The notes below the pieces were generated by a model, which saw nothing but the letters and a program-made list of their open reading frames with translations, had not been told where the DNA came from and did no database searches. This document shows positions 1 to 10,844 of a stretch of DNA of 64,000 nt, piece by piece (position 1 is the stretch's first letter; every line of letters starts with the position of its first letter). Position numbers and translations under genes: made by a program. The stretch is from the NCBI RefSeq assembly GCF_003945595.2, contig NW_024104107.1, positions 1,364,001 to 1,428,000 of the forward strand. Direction: 5' to 3'. Origin of the DNA: Pipra filicauda. Lineage: Eukaryota > Chordata > Aves > Passeriformes > Pipridae.

Positions 1-690
1 CCCCTTTGAGCCAGGAAATCTGGAGAACTTGGGAGCATTTGATGCAATCCCCAAGCAATACAAAGGGGAGCCTGTTCTAATTGGGGCTGTCTCATTAGCA
101 TTCAACACCACACTGAAAAGATGACAAAGGGCTGTGGCTGACCTTTCATTTCTCTCCGTGCTGCCAAGCTTATGATAACACTTGTTTGAACTTCATTAAC
201 ACCATTTAATTGCCTGCATCACAATCAATATGATGTTTCCCCACCGAAGCCTGGCACGGAGACAGGGATGTGGGAGACTGGAAAGGGGCAGAGCACAAAA
301 AGCAGAAGCCCAAGAGTATTTCCATTTCACACTGGTGCCCAAAATACCTGCAGTGCTGAAAGGAGAAGAACTGGTGCTTTTTTTTCCTCACCCCTGCAGG
401 GTCTTGGTCTCCTTTTGGCTGCCAATTGTGCATTGAAAAGAGCCCCTCAAAGAAAAACTGAAAGTCAATGGAGACATTACAAGTATTCTTAACAGCTTAA
501 GAGTCGTCCAGCAAAGACCATTTCAAAATAGGCCTGCCAGGATCAGGACTAAAAGAAGTTTGAAGTGAGATGTGGGATTCAGAGTTATAACACCTGCATT
601 TTATCATGGTAACCTGGGTGCAAACACTGCCTGACTGAGCTGGTGGTACCCAGGTCCTGTGTCCATGGTCTCACCTACTTGTTTTTTCCT
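1..690 (+). other. Plexin-A intron, unique sequence
   Basis: This is the start of the window and lies inside the large intron upstream of the penultimate plexin exon. I see no splice-flanked open frame, no repeat hallmark and no RNA-like element. The short open frames here have no family signature. The sequence is moderately AT-rich and appears unique. Confidence 0.6.
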
Positions 691-976
691 TGCACAGGCA
701 CATAGTGATAGGGCAAGGGGAATGGTTTTAAACTAAAAGGGAGAGATTTAGGCACAACTTAGGAAGAAATTCTTTACTCAGAGGGTTGGGAGGCCCTGGC
801 ACAGGTTGCCCAGAGAAGCTATGGCTGCCCCATCCCTGGAAGTGTCCAAGGTCAGGTTGGACGGGGCTTGGAGCAACCTGGTTTAGTGGAACGTGTCCCT
901 GCCCATGGCAGGGGATGGGACTGGATGATTTTTAAGGTCTCTTCCCACCCAAACCATCCTATGATTCTGTGATTCC
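691..976 (+). mobile_element. CR1 LINE 3' fragment, sense
   Basis: The block shows the usual order of a CR1 3' end. First comes CACATAGTGATAGGGCAAGG, then a GGAAGAAATTCTTTACTC segment, then GAGGCCC(T)GGCACAGG, then TGGAAGTGTCCAAGGTCAGG. It ends in ATGATTCTGTGATTC, a degenerate copy of the CR1 terminal 8-bp repeats. It is a 5'-truncated copy of under 300 bp, in the same orientation as the plexin gene and inside its intron. No coding capacity remains. Confidence 0.92.
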
Positions 977-1439
977 TGAGGCACCTATGATTTACATGCC
1001 ATTAGTTCTAGATGTCAGGTCTTAGGCTTGTTAGAAAATGCTTTGGGAGTGTGTTTGGAATGCACAAAACAGCAAGTCTGTACCAATTCATGATCTAACC
1101 CACAGGGTGTGTCAGCTTGTGGTTTCAGGACTCTATTCACTAGAAGGTCTCCACCTGTGCAGTGCTTGATGTCTGTTGGCCCCTTTGCAGCCAACTTTAG
1201 GGAAAAAAAAACACCAATTGGACTAGTTTAATACAATAAAGGTTATAAGTTTCATGCACCCAAACATTGTAAGTTATTGAGGTTTTAGACAGAAACTCCC
1301 AGGGCCTTAAAAAAGAGCATCACATGACAGGTGCAAATCCTGGCTCTACTTTAAAAAACACAGACCTCTCTGCCTCATTCCTCTGCCAGAAAGAAGGCTG
1401 GAACTATTGCATACCAAGGGTCAAGGCAGGAGGTGTTGT
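977..1439 (+). other. Intron, unique sequence
   Basis: This is unique intronic sequence between two CR1 fragments. It carries a short A-run at about 1203 and nothing else I can name. Confidence 0.5.
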
Positions 1440-1790
1440 CAGCAGAGATAATAAAAAACAGTGCTGGAAGGGACCTCGGGAGGTCAACCCGACCAGCTCC
1501 TGCCTCAGGGCAGGATCAGCTCTGTCTAAAGCCTTCCTGACAGGTGCTTGTCTACCCCTTTCTTAAAGGCCTCCAGCAACAGAGCCTCTGCTGTCCTCAG
1601 GCAATCCATTCCTGTGCTTCCCTGTCCTTCCCATCCCAGTGTTTTCCCTCATGGCCAGCCAAAATCTTCCTGGCTGTAATTAGAGGCCAAGTCACGCCAT
1701 CCCATCCCCGGGGTTGGGGGTGCAGCTCATTCCCTGCCTCTCTGGGGCAGGTTTTGGTGCATCTGAAGACTATTCACTAGTCTTTCTTTA
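1440..1790 (-). mobile_element. Older CR1/L3-like LINE fragment, antisense
   Basis: The + strand reads GGAAGGGACCTCGGGAGGTC, then a CCTGCCTCAGGGCAGGATCA segment. This is followed by TCCTGACAGGTGCTTGTC, TCTTAAAGGCCTCCAGCAAC and a TTCCTGGCTGTAATTAGAGG stretch. That order matches the reverse complement of an older amniote CR1-type 3' region, distinct from the young CR1 copies elsewhere in the window. It is clearly more diverged than its neighbours. The subfamily is not assigned. Confidence 0.65.
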
Positions 1791-2310
1791 CTTTTCATCT
1801 CCAAAAAAAAAAAAATCCTGAAGTTTTCTCCTCACAGTAACATGCTGTTCTCACACGGTGCAGTTTTCAGCAGTCAGGATGAAAACGTGTCTGCTTGTCG
1901 AGGGTACAGCCCCAAACAACCTCTGCACTGAGGTGATCCTGGATGATTTTCCCTCCCAGAGAAACTACCTATGCACCAATTCACTCTTCAGCCATTTAAT
2001 CAATGCTGTCCATCAATTCTCCACTCTTTATTCGGAGCTGAAAAGCAGCAGGAAAAGCCATGCACAGGCAAAATAAAATCATTACCCTACCTAGGGTTTG
2101 CATACACAGACAGAATCGTTCCTTAAATTCCCTAAAGCACTTCAAGGCAAATTTCTGGAAGTACTAAGAGGTCTTCAGCTAATTTTGGATGCTTTCTGCT
2201 CAGCTGTCATGCTGGTACTGCCAAAGTCCAACCAGTGTCCAACAGCCTGGCCTTAAACCTCTCCCTGGAATAGGGTCAGTCTGGGCTAACAGTCCTGTGA
2301 GTGACTGTGG

Positions 2311-2510
2311 CTGAATCCTGGAATGGTTTGGGTGGGAAGAGATCTTAAAGATCATCTCATTCCAGCCTCCTGCCATGGGCAAGGACACCTTCCACTAGAC
2401 CAGATTGCTCCAAGCCCTGTACAAGCTGGTCTTGAACACTTCCAGGGATGGAGCATCCATGATTTCCCTGGGCAGTCTGTACCAGGGCCTCATCCAGCAG
2501 CTCCGATGCT
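2311..2510 (-). mobile_element. CR1 LINE 3' fragment, antisense
   Basis: The + strand carries GGAATGGTTTGGGTGGGAAG, GATCTTAAAGATCATCTCAT, CCTGCCATGGGCAAGGACAC and CTTCCACTAGACCAG. It then carries TTGAACACTTCCAGGGATGG and CCCTGGGCAGTCTGTACCAG. This is the reverse complement of a CR1 3' end. The copy is truncated at roughly 200 bp, and sequence beyond about 2510 no longer matches. Confidence 0.92.
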
Positions 2511-2694
2511 TCCCAGGAAACTAAACCCGCCGTTCTGTGTCAAAACCAGAACTGACAGCATGTCCTTGCATTGCTTCACTTCATCCCATAAAAAAGCTGG
2601 CCACTAGGTTGTTCCCAAGCTTTCCATCAGCCCTTCCCTGCTTTAGCAGTCCCCCATATCCCTTTCAAGCATCTTTTCCTCCTCCAGTGGTCTG

Positions 2695-2900
2695 GGTACA
2701 GCCGGCTATTGCATAACCCTAATTATGTGATTGCTGTAATTGCTCTGCCGTCTGCAGCTCATGGATTCGTTACAAGCTTTTCATATGCTAAAATGATTAT
2801 TAATGAGCGCAGTCCCAACCCAGCGACAAACAACAACCACGACAAAAAGATCTTTTGGAAGGCAATTAGCTCCATGCTAAGCTGCCTAAACCATGGGCTG
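2695..2900. promoter_or_regulatory. Candidate conserved non-coding element in intron
   Basis: This unique, repeat-free block contains TAATTA (2720-2725), a nearby TAATTG, ATTATTAAT around 2796-2804 and GGCAATTAGC. These are homeodomain-type core sites packed within about 200 bp. Short CpG-bearing words such as TTCGTTAC and GAGCGCAG survive inside AT-rich sequence, which is unusual for neutral bird intron. The composition suggests a conserved intronic enhancer, but conservation cannot be tested here. Confidence 0.3.
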
Positions 2901-5900
2901 GGCTGGAAAATTTCAGGCTGGAGAGGAAGCACTGGCAACATGGCTTTTCTCTTCTCTTTTGTTGAGTTAATGAGTTACTGAGTGGCAGCAGGCACAGTTT
3001 TTCTGGTGAAACAGCTCCCCTAAGGAGCCTTTCCAGGTTGGTACTGAAGGAAAGAGCATTTACCCCTGGATAAACATGTATTCCCAGGTCATTGTGATGT
3101 ATTCCCAGGTCGCTGCTGTATTGCTTTCCTTGGGAAAACAAAGCAAAACAAAAGAAAACAAAGACAACTCAGGGAAAGAGGAGGTTGTGGAACAAAAAAG
3201 AACAGTTATTCTTTAGAACTCTATACTGGTGCATCCCAAATCCTTCTCCATATTTCAGTGGCACTGGATGGTCTCATGGGCTCTCCACTCCAAGCTAGGC
3301 TGGGGTAAGTTGCTGTGCTAAAATGATACCTATGAGGTCACATCCCAAGGCCTGGTTACCCTCACATCCTCCATCTGAGCTGATGATGTGCTGGAATGAT
3401 GGACTTACCTGAGTTCCTCATTACTTTTATTGCTTCTGAAATGTAATGAACAAATTTCCTGTCATATCAGAGGATAAACAGCCTTGAGGTAAGAATGGAG
3501 GCTGTTCCTGGGACTCAGAGGAAACTCGAACACGTAAGGCTGGATCTTTTGATTTCTGGCTCAGGATTTTCTGGAAACAGCTGGGAAAGAATCCATTAGA
3601 GGTAACCAAAACTGGAGAAGGGGAGAAGTAGCAAGTGATGCACATCTGACCAAGTAGTCACTGTCTTCTACTTCAGACTCTCACTCTGACCCTTTGGGTG
3701 CAGGTTAAGGTGAATTTGCTGCTTTGCCACCTTTCTGTCTCATTCAGAGGGAATCTGGTTTAGTCTTGTGTTCCCAGCCTCCTGCTGGCTTTGGAAGTGT
3801 GAGCCAACGACCTGTCCAGGTCTCAGGTGAGATCTGAGCCCTCAGCTTGGTGTTGCTCACTGGTGACAGAGCATCCCATTCCCCCTGGAATTACCTCACA
3901 GCTCTGCTCTGGTGTGAGGGAGAGCTGTCAGCTGCAGGGTCTGAGGGAAGCAGCACAAAGACACACAGACTGCAAATTCCAGCAGTGCAAATGCAAGGAC
4001 CTCTGGGGTTTGGTGACAGCTTTTGCATTAGGGGGATGCAAATGGCAGAGAGGCCCTAAGTGCCTCTGAGGATCCCGGCTCAAATAGAAGGTAAATAAAG
4101 ACTCAGCAGGGATGTTGTCATCCCCCTGCTAGGCTGCTTTAATATACACATCCATCATTTCTTTAGAGAGTGCAATGATGGCTTCATTAGAAACTCTTCT
4201 GTGTAAATAAGTTATTGGGCCACTGCAGAATTCGGGTGGAAGGATGTTATGTCTTCTCCCTCAGATGGGTTTGGTTATTGATACATGCTTTTTTTTTCCC
4301 CTTCTTCTTCTTTTATTTTTGCCACAAAACACGTTCCCACAATATCTTGGTGTGCAACCTTAATGGGAAATGACTGCTCAGGTGTGTGATGCCAGGGAAT
4401 TGAGTCTGGAGACCAGGACACTTTGGTCTGATGGTGGGTAATGGCCCGTGAACCCAGAACACTGAGATCACAGCTGGAGAGTCTGTCATGGCCACAGAGG
4501 CCTCCAGGCCCTGAAACTCTGATTCTTGAAGCTCAGATCTGTGCATCCCATCCCTCTCTCCAGGGAGTGTTTCCTGTAGCTTTTCCTTGCTCAGATGAGT
4601 CATGGGAGTGTTGTGATGCTGGAAAATGATCTCTGAAGGGCTGGAAAGGGATAGGCAGCTTTCAGACCCTCGTGAGTCACAGACTCAAGAGGCTGCTGCT
4701 ACCAGGTGGAAGGGAAACAGGAGAAACTTGGAGAAGCAGATGATAAGTGTCTGTGCTCTGCTTTTTGGGAGCAGCCTGTCCCTACACCCACCACCCTGCC
4801 ACCATTTGATGACAGCTGAACAAGAGAGGAAAGGGAACATTTTGACTGGTTGTCAGAGCCAGACTGGCACCTCTGCTTTCCTCCACCTGCCTCATTTATT
4901 TTTGCTGTGATTTAATCCCCTTCCCTTCTCATTTCACCCAACAGGAGGGTGCCAGTCAGTATTCATGAGGAGCTGGGCTCTTCTCCATGGCCTCTTCTCC
5001 ATGGGCTCTTCTGAGGCACCATAAATCAATGCATTTCACTGCACTGCAGCCTGTTTTCCCCCCAAGTCTGTCAACTGTGCTGGCTGCATGTGGATGTAGG
5101 GGTTTTTTTTTGGATGCCCAGGTGCACCTTGCTTTTTGGCCATAGGATTCCTTGTTTTCTCAGCAATGTCACGGATGCCACCAGTTCCTGACACTCTTGT
5201 CCAGGTAGTATAGATCTGATTTTGGCCAGCAGCTGATGCTGAGATTGAGTTTTTCTGGAAGTAGTAAAGGTCTAGAAATATTCATTCATCCTGCTCACCG
5301 TCTCCTCCTGGAGGTAATTTCTCAGGGAAGGTCCTCTTGGCATCTCTAAATGCCTGCTTTACTCTCAGGCAGCTCTTCAGGTGTGCCTGGGGATGGAGGG
5401 TTAGACAGAGTGTAAAGTAAAACCAAGCCCAGACTCAGAGTACTGGGAGTGAGCAATATTTAGACCATGGGACTGAGTTAGACTGGCATTTTTGGCTGCT
5501 CCTGAGCCCAGCAGACAAGATGCCAGAACTCCAGAGAGAGTAATGCTTTTGTACCTGCTGGAAGTTGCAGTAAAATTAATGAGGTTTGCATGAGCTTTTA
5601 TGATGAACCAGAGTCTGGCTCTGGAAGGAGTCAGGTAAGAGGACTTTGCGTAGAGCTGGGAGAAGAAAATCTGCCTCATGTGCTTTCATGTCCCAAGGGT
5701 TACATCAGCATCCCACCACCAAAACCAGGATAGCAACTGAGACCAGTTGCAGTAAACCAGGATGGGACTGCAGGGCACAAAACCAGACTTTGCAAAGCTG
5801 GATGTGGAGGGGTTTCCCCCTGTGCTCTTGCTCTGTGCTGCCTTTCACAGGAGGCTCCAGCAGCTGCTCACCCCACTCTATCATAGAGTATTTTCCCTCT

Positions 5901-7069
5901 CATCTGCATGAAGAATCTTAGCATACAGCACTTCAATGTCCAATTTCTCTGCAGTGGAAAACAGGCTCCATCTCAGCAGGTGTCTCAGTGCTGTTTACAG
6001 GACACCTGTCAGCTCTTTTGGCTCCCTGTCCCCTCTGCCTCCTAATTATAAAATCGTGGATTGATGCAGCTTTTTTTTTTCTTTCTTTCTTTTTTTTTTT
6101 TTCCTTGTGCACAAAATGTCAAATTGCAGAAATTAAAAATGTAAATGATGGAGTCTAATTAACCAGTTGACAGCGGAGCACAGCTGCAAATGACAGTGAC
6201 TGATTACCTTCTGCAAACCTTGTCCTCCAAGACCTGCCTTACCCTGGAGAGGAAGGACATCAAAAATAGCAACTTCCTTAAAGAGACATCACTCTGCACA
6301 TGAGGCCTGTTGGGCAACGGTTCTGGGGGATCCAAATCCTATGGGTAAAACCCCAGACCTCTTGAGCACAGGTGGAATGGTGTTGGTTGCTAAGGAAAGC
6401 AGATTTCCCCCAGTCCCAGTGGGGATGTGAGGGTTGAAGGCTGTTGCCAGAAACATCACCTTAAAATGCGGGGCAAAATGGGGATGCTGAGCAGCAGAAG
6501 AGTTGCTGGGTAGACTGGATTGAGTGGTGGAGATGGGTGATGTCAGCACTGTGGGCAGATGTACTTGTGTGAATGGCACAAGCAAGAATCAAGGGGGTTT
6601 TTTGGAGGTTTTTTTGTGGTTTTTTGTTTTTGGTTTTGTTTTGGGGTTTTTGTTTATGGGAATGAAATGCTGAGCCCTCAGTGGGGCTTCTCTGTGGGAC
6701 TAGAGGCAGGGCTCAAAGTCCTTGAAGGTCAGATGAAGGAATTCAGCATTCCCTTCCTCCTGCTTCTCTGATGGCATGGAGAACGTCCCCAGGATGCTCT
6801 TTGGGACTTCAATCTCAGCTTGGGATGGAGTGAATACAACACATGCCTGGTGCTCAGGATCAATGCTTCAACAGTGTTTGATTTCTCTAAGTCATCTGCC
6901 TTGCTGTAAAAGGCATGACCATGTATTTCATGACCAGGTATTTCACTGATGCACCAGCAGAGCCCAAACTGCAAAATGTGGTTTTTCTCTTTATTGTGGG
7001 CGAATTTCGTCTCTTGACGAGTTGAAATTCTCTCTCCCCTCAAACAACCCCTGTATTTCTCTCTCCCAG
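2901..7069 (+). other. Plexin-A intron, no gene seen
   Basis: This is the rest of the intron leading to the penultimate coding exon. It contains a T/C-rich tract at about 6071-6103, a G/T-rich tract at about 6596-6660 and small local duplications, for example CTCTTCTCCATGG repeated near 4978-5005. A stretch at about 6120-6210 is AT-rich with TAATTAACC and could be another conserved element. The polypyrimidine tract and CAG acceptor of the exon are at 7050-7069. No coding exon is supported here. Confidence 0.6.
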
Positions 7070-7220
7070 GTACTACTCAGACATTGCCAAAATGCCAGCC
7101 ATCAGTGACCAGGACATGAATGCCTACCTGGCTGAGCAGTCCCGCATGCACATGAACGAGTTCAACACCATGAGCGCGCTCTCAGAGATCTACTCCTACG
7201 TGGGCAAGTACAGCGAGGAG
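7070..7220 (+). CDS. PLXNA4: Plexin-A, penultimate coding exon (PLXNA4-like)
   Basis: This 151-bp internal exon encodes part of the cytoplasmic GAP-like domain of a class-A plexin, a transmembrane semaphorin co-receptor that signals axon repulsion through R-Ras/Rap-type GTPases. It begins after a CAG acceptor (7067-7069) in a pyrimidine-rich tract. The first base completes a split codon. Then come 50 codons reading [20 protein letters not shown], then [20 protein letters not shown], then [10 protein letters not shown]. It ends at a GTGAGA donor (7221). The [20 protein letters not shown] core is shared by plexin A proteins. [12 protein letters not shown] and the downstream KLAYKLEQVITLMS tail point to PLXNA4 rather than A1 or A2 from family knowledge. 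The rest of the gene lies upstream, outside the window. Third-codon positions and the synonymous pattern look like a functional gene. Confidence 0.93.
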
Positions 7221-7960
7221 GTGAGAGCCTTGGAGAGGTTCTGAGGGACCATGGCACAGCCCACCCACGTGTCACAGATGCCTATCTTCATCCTGGCTAG
7301 GGGGGGTGATGGGTTTATGGGATGAGAAGCAAGGCTTGGGGCCTGTAAAAGGGAAGGTCTGGGATTTTCGGTCTCCGCAGCACTCTTCTGTCTGGATCAC
7401 TGTTATTTTTATCTCCTGCTATTGGTCAATCAGGTTTAGCTGGCTTGCAGTAGATGATGGTCTGCTTGGTGCAGAGGAGCCCTGCATGAGCTCTGCATCT
7501 CATGTGGCCAGAAGTGGTTTAAGAACATGTGGCCAAAATTTGTTTACGAACATGTGGCCAATGCAATTCCAGATACCCTAAAGCACCCAAGAATGGTCCA
7601 GCAGGCATGACACAGACTTTAAGGTGTCCAGCACAGTTCTATGCATTGAAGGCCAGGTGAGACCCTTTAGGGCATCTCAAGTGGCATGGCCAGGTGATGA
7701 ATAAAGCTATTAAATAACTGATCTCCAAGACAAGAATCTGTTTGACTGGTTGAAATCTAAAGGTCTGTATTTAGTGAGATCAAGCCCAAACTGCCTGCAT
7801 AGTTCCCTGCTGGCCGACTGACCTGCTTTGCATGATCTAAGCTAAGCCTGGGACTTACCTTAGAGAAAGCTAATCCTCATCTGCTGCTATAAGATGCTGG
7901 ACTCAGTTGTTTGGGGGAAAAAAAATTAACCCTATCACTTTTTCCTCTTTCCTTTTCCAG
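7221..7960 (+). other. PLXNA4: Last plexin intron
   Basis: This is a 740-bp phase-0 intron, running from the GTGAGAGC donor at 7221 to the TTTTCCAG acceptor ending at 7960. A strong pyrimidine tract (about 7936-7958) precedes the acceptor. A small direct repeat of GAACATGTGGCCA-type sequence occurs at about 7521-7562. No gene or transposon is seen inside. Confidence 0.9.
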
Positions 7961-8056
7961 ATTCTCGGAGCCCTCGACCAAGACGACCAGGCTGGGAAAC
8001 AGAAACTTGCCTACAAACTTGAACAAGTCATAACCCTCATGAGCATAGACAGCTGA
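7961..8056 (+). CDS. PLXNA4: Plexin-A terminal coding exon with stop (PLXNA4-like)
   Basis: This is the last coding segment: 31 codons plus a TGA stop at 8054-8056. It continues in frame from the previous exon and encodes ILGALDQDDQAGKQKLAYKL followed by EQVITLMSIDS. This is the extreme C-terminus of the plexin cytoplasmic region. The K-QKLAYKLEQVITLMS-DS ending is characteristic of PLXNA4 from family knowledge; other A-type plexins end differently, for example with a RRQRL segment. Together the two exons give the final 82 residues including the split codon. The acceptor CAG at 7958-7960 is strong and the reading frame is intact. The alternative, another plexin-A paralogue, is less likely. 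Orthology could be settled by a protein search. Confidence 0.93.
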   Translation: MLGALDQDDQAGKQKLAYKLEQVITLMSIDS

Positions 8057-8170
8057 GAACTGTCCTGCCAGGGCCACCCTGGGAGGGATAAACCAAGTCG
8101 TGCCTCACTCAAGATCATCATCTTTACCAAGTGCAAGTTTTGATGGGCTGTAAGCAGAGTCACCCACACA

Positions 8171-8221
8171 GCTCCTCTCTCATTCTCTCTCTCTTTCTCT
8201 CCCCCATTTCTCTCTCTTTCC
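8171..8221. repeat. CT-rich simple tract
   Basis: This polypyrimidine stretch of CTCTCT and TTTCTC units lies shortly after the stop codon in the 3' UTR. It is a potential binding site for polypyrimidine-binding proteins, which is inference only. Confidence 0.8.
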
Positions 8222-10137
8222 AAATCTATGGACGAAGTGACAGAGCCCCAGGGGTTAAAGGAAAAGACTGCAGAGGAATCTTGGCTCTGGGGCCATGGAG
8301 ACATTCAGGTGGAGCTCTCCTTTTCACAGCTTCCCCTCTGCCTTCACCCTAGAGAAAAACTATTAAACACACAAAAAAACACCCCCCACAAACCCTCCCC
8401 CAACATCTCATCATCACTCTGCAGAGGCAAAATTGGGAGGTAACTTCTGTCATGCTGCTTTAACTGCCCTCCAAGGGCTTGTAGCCCCTGGAGGGGACAT
8501 GGAAATGAACTCAGTATTACTCAAAGTCTCCCCAAGGGGAAGGCAGCTGCCTGCAGGGATCCTGGAGGGCAGAGCAAATCCAGCTCCTCTCCTGCAGAGC
8601 CATCACAACTCTATCTCCTGAGAGTGACCCACCAGGAGAGGAACCCCAAGGCTCCCCGGAAAACGCCAGAGTGGGACCACTGTGGCTCTGACCTGCCTGG
8701 TGTAGCTGCTCCCTTGGGGCAGGGAAAGGGTCAAGAGGGGAGGAGGAGACCAACTCTCCCCTGCCTATGTGTTTCATATGGTTATTCTTATTTTTCCAAG
8801 AGACACGTGTCCCCCTCCGTCTTTCCCATCGTGTCCTGTTGGTCGTAGCACTGCGGCAAAATTGCTCTCTCTGCTCAGTGGCCTCCTGTCAGTGGTGGTT
8901 CTGCTCCTTCTGGCAATGGACAGCACAGCATCTCCCTTGTTCCCACCTCAGCTTGGAAAGCAAGAGCCACAGGTCTCATTTTGTTCCATCCTCAACAAAA
9001 AAAAAAACAAAAAACAAACACATAAACAAAAAAAAACAACAAACCACCTAGAGGGATTTTTTTTTTTTAAAGCTGTTAATTCTTTCCATTTTGTTTCCTC
9101 AACTGGAACAAAGGTGTTGTTTTCTCCTGGTGGAATATCAGAAGGACACTGAAGGGTTTTCCAGGAACCAAGGTGGTGCACAGGACTGATGGTAAAACCT
9201 TCCTTCCAAGCCACTCCTAAGAGGAAATGTCACCACACGTGAAAAAATCTTGGAGGAAATCCAAATGAAACAGTGCAAAAAAATTCTTCTACCTGCAGCT
9301 GAACTGCTGGTCTTCTGGAGGTCTCTCTGAAGCCCATCTGCCTTTTGATGCCAATTCCTGGCCTTTCCTCCTGTCCACCTCTGGAACCAACAGGCCTTGC
9401 TGAAGGATTTTATCTCTCTTTGCACCTCTTACCCCTTCAGAGATCACTGTCACCGCAGGACAATTGTAGGTGATCACCCTGTCCCATCCTCTGCTCAGCT
9501 CCTCCAGAACAACATCTCAACCTGTTTCATGGCCAACCAAAGAGGAGTGAACTCCTCCATCTCCCCTGCCTTTGGCTGTTCTGTTCACACAGCCTGGATA
9601 ACACCATGGTTAGAGACCCTCGAGGTGTGGAGAACCTTGTACACCGTGGAGGCAAGAGCTGGGGCTGCATTCACCTCCCCAGAAACCAACAGAGCTCACT
9701 CCCAGATGGAGGAGTGGCTGGAGAATCAGCCCACGTCCACCTCATCATCCTCAGAGCTCCAGCCTGCGTCTACTTTGCACCTGGAGGGAGAAAGGGGTAA
9801 AGACAGGGTGTGTAAATTGATTGGAGAACGAGTGCATTTGGGTTTATTGATGCCTTTTGCTGTCCAACCAGAACCTCCTCAGAGTGACAGACCACAAGTG
9901 CATGGAAAAATGGGGGGGGGGTGGTGGTGCAAACAGGGGTCAGTCAGCAAGCAGGTTTCCCTCAGCCAAGCAGATACACACACAGGCAAGTGTTTCCAAA
10001 AACCATTTCCGACAGCAGTCCCAAACTGGATGTGTCTTTGGGGAGAACATCACAAAATTCACATTGAAACAGCAAACTTAGGGACACGTCTTGGTTTTAA
10101 AACCCCAGACATTTCTCCCTTGATTCTGATTATTCTT

Positions 10138-10142
<5 letters not shown>

Positions 10143-10178
<36 letters not shown>

Positions 10179-10197
10179 CTGTGTGCGCGCGTGTGTG
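10143..10197. repeat. (GT)n microsatellite with adjoining GCGCGC core
   Basis: Seventeen GT units occupy 10143-10176. After ATCT comes a second alternating block, GTGTGCGCGCGTGTGTG (10181-10197). The alternating purine-pyrimidine pattern with a CG core is the classic Z-DNA-prone type. It lies inside the presumed 3' UTR. Confidence 0.95.
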
Positions 10198-10485
10198 TTC
10201 CTCCCCTTTTAATTTTGCTTGCTTTCTGTTGGATTGCTGAGCTGATGGACTCATCATGCACCTTATGGACATCTCAGCATCTTTAAGAGGCCTGTGCACA
10301 GGGGATGGTTTGGGTTTGCTTGGTTCTGCCACGGTTTTTTTGCTCCATTTGGCGGCGTCGGCGCATGTTCCAGATCCATTGATTATGGCTGTGAAAGTGG
10401 GCTTGGAATTCCCACCAGAGCCAGTGGTAAGGAAGTGACAACAACAACGACACAAACACGATATTTTTTTATAAGTACGTTAAAA

Positions 10486-10491
10486 AATAAA
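10486..10491 (+). terminator. Possible internal poly(A) signal
   Basis: An AATAAA hexamer in a very A-rich tract, about 2.4 kb after the stop codon. The A-rich context makes a chance match easy, so its use as an alternative polyadenylation site is uncertain. Confidence 0.3.
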
Positions 10492-10762
10492 AAAAAAAAA
10501 GGGAAAAAATTAAAATTTAAAAAAAAAAAAAAGGAGAAGAAACCAAAGGTTTTGACAAACAAAGTGCCACAAAAAGATAAATATGGACCCTATTGTCATG
10601 CCTTGTTCTCACAGCTGGATGGTAGGAGTCTAAGGACAAGTAGCTGGCTTGGAGGGGAGTGGTGATGGGTGATGGGCAATCCTGCCTGGACATGTGCACA
10701 TGGAAGGAAGAAGAAGCTGTTTAACATTAAAAAAAAAAAAAAAAGGTATCAAAATGAACTGG

Positions 10763-10844
10763 TGTGATCCTCCTGGAGTCAGAGGAACACCACAGGGGAA
10801 ATCTGTGATCCTCCTGGAGTCAGAGGAACACCACAGGGGAAATC
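10763..10844. repeat. Perfect 41-bp tandem duplication
   Basis: Two adjacent 41-bp copies (10763-10803 and 10804-10844) are identical base for base. Each begins TGTGATCCTCCTGGAGTCAG and ends CACAGGGGAAATC. They sit just downstream of an A-run at 10729-10744. The perfect identity implies a recent event, a variable-number repeat or an assembly artefact. Confidence 0.97.

Noticed and set aside
9397..10212. A 271-codon open frame on +
   Set aside because: It lies in the plexin 3' UTR, ends in repeated CV residues from the (GT)n tract and has no domain or coding bias. Best read as a chance frame.
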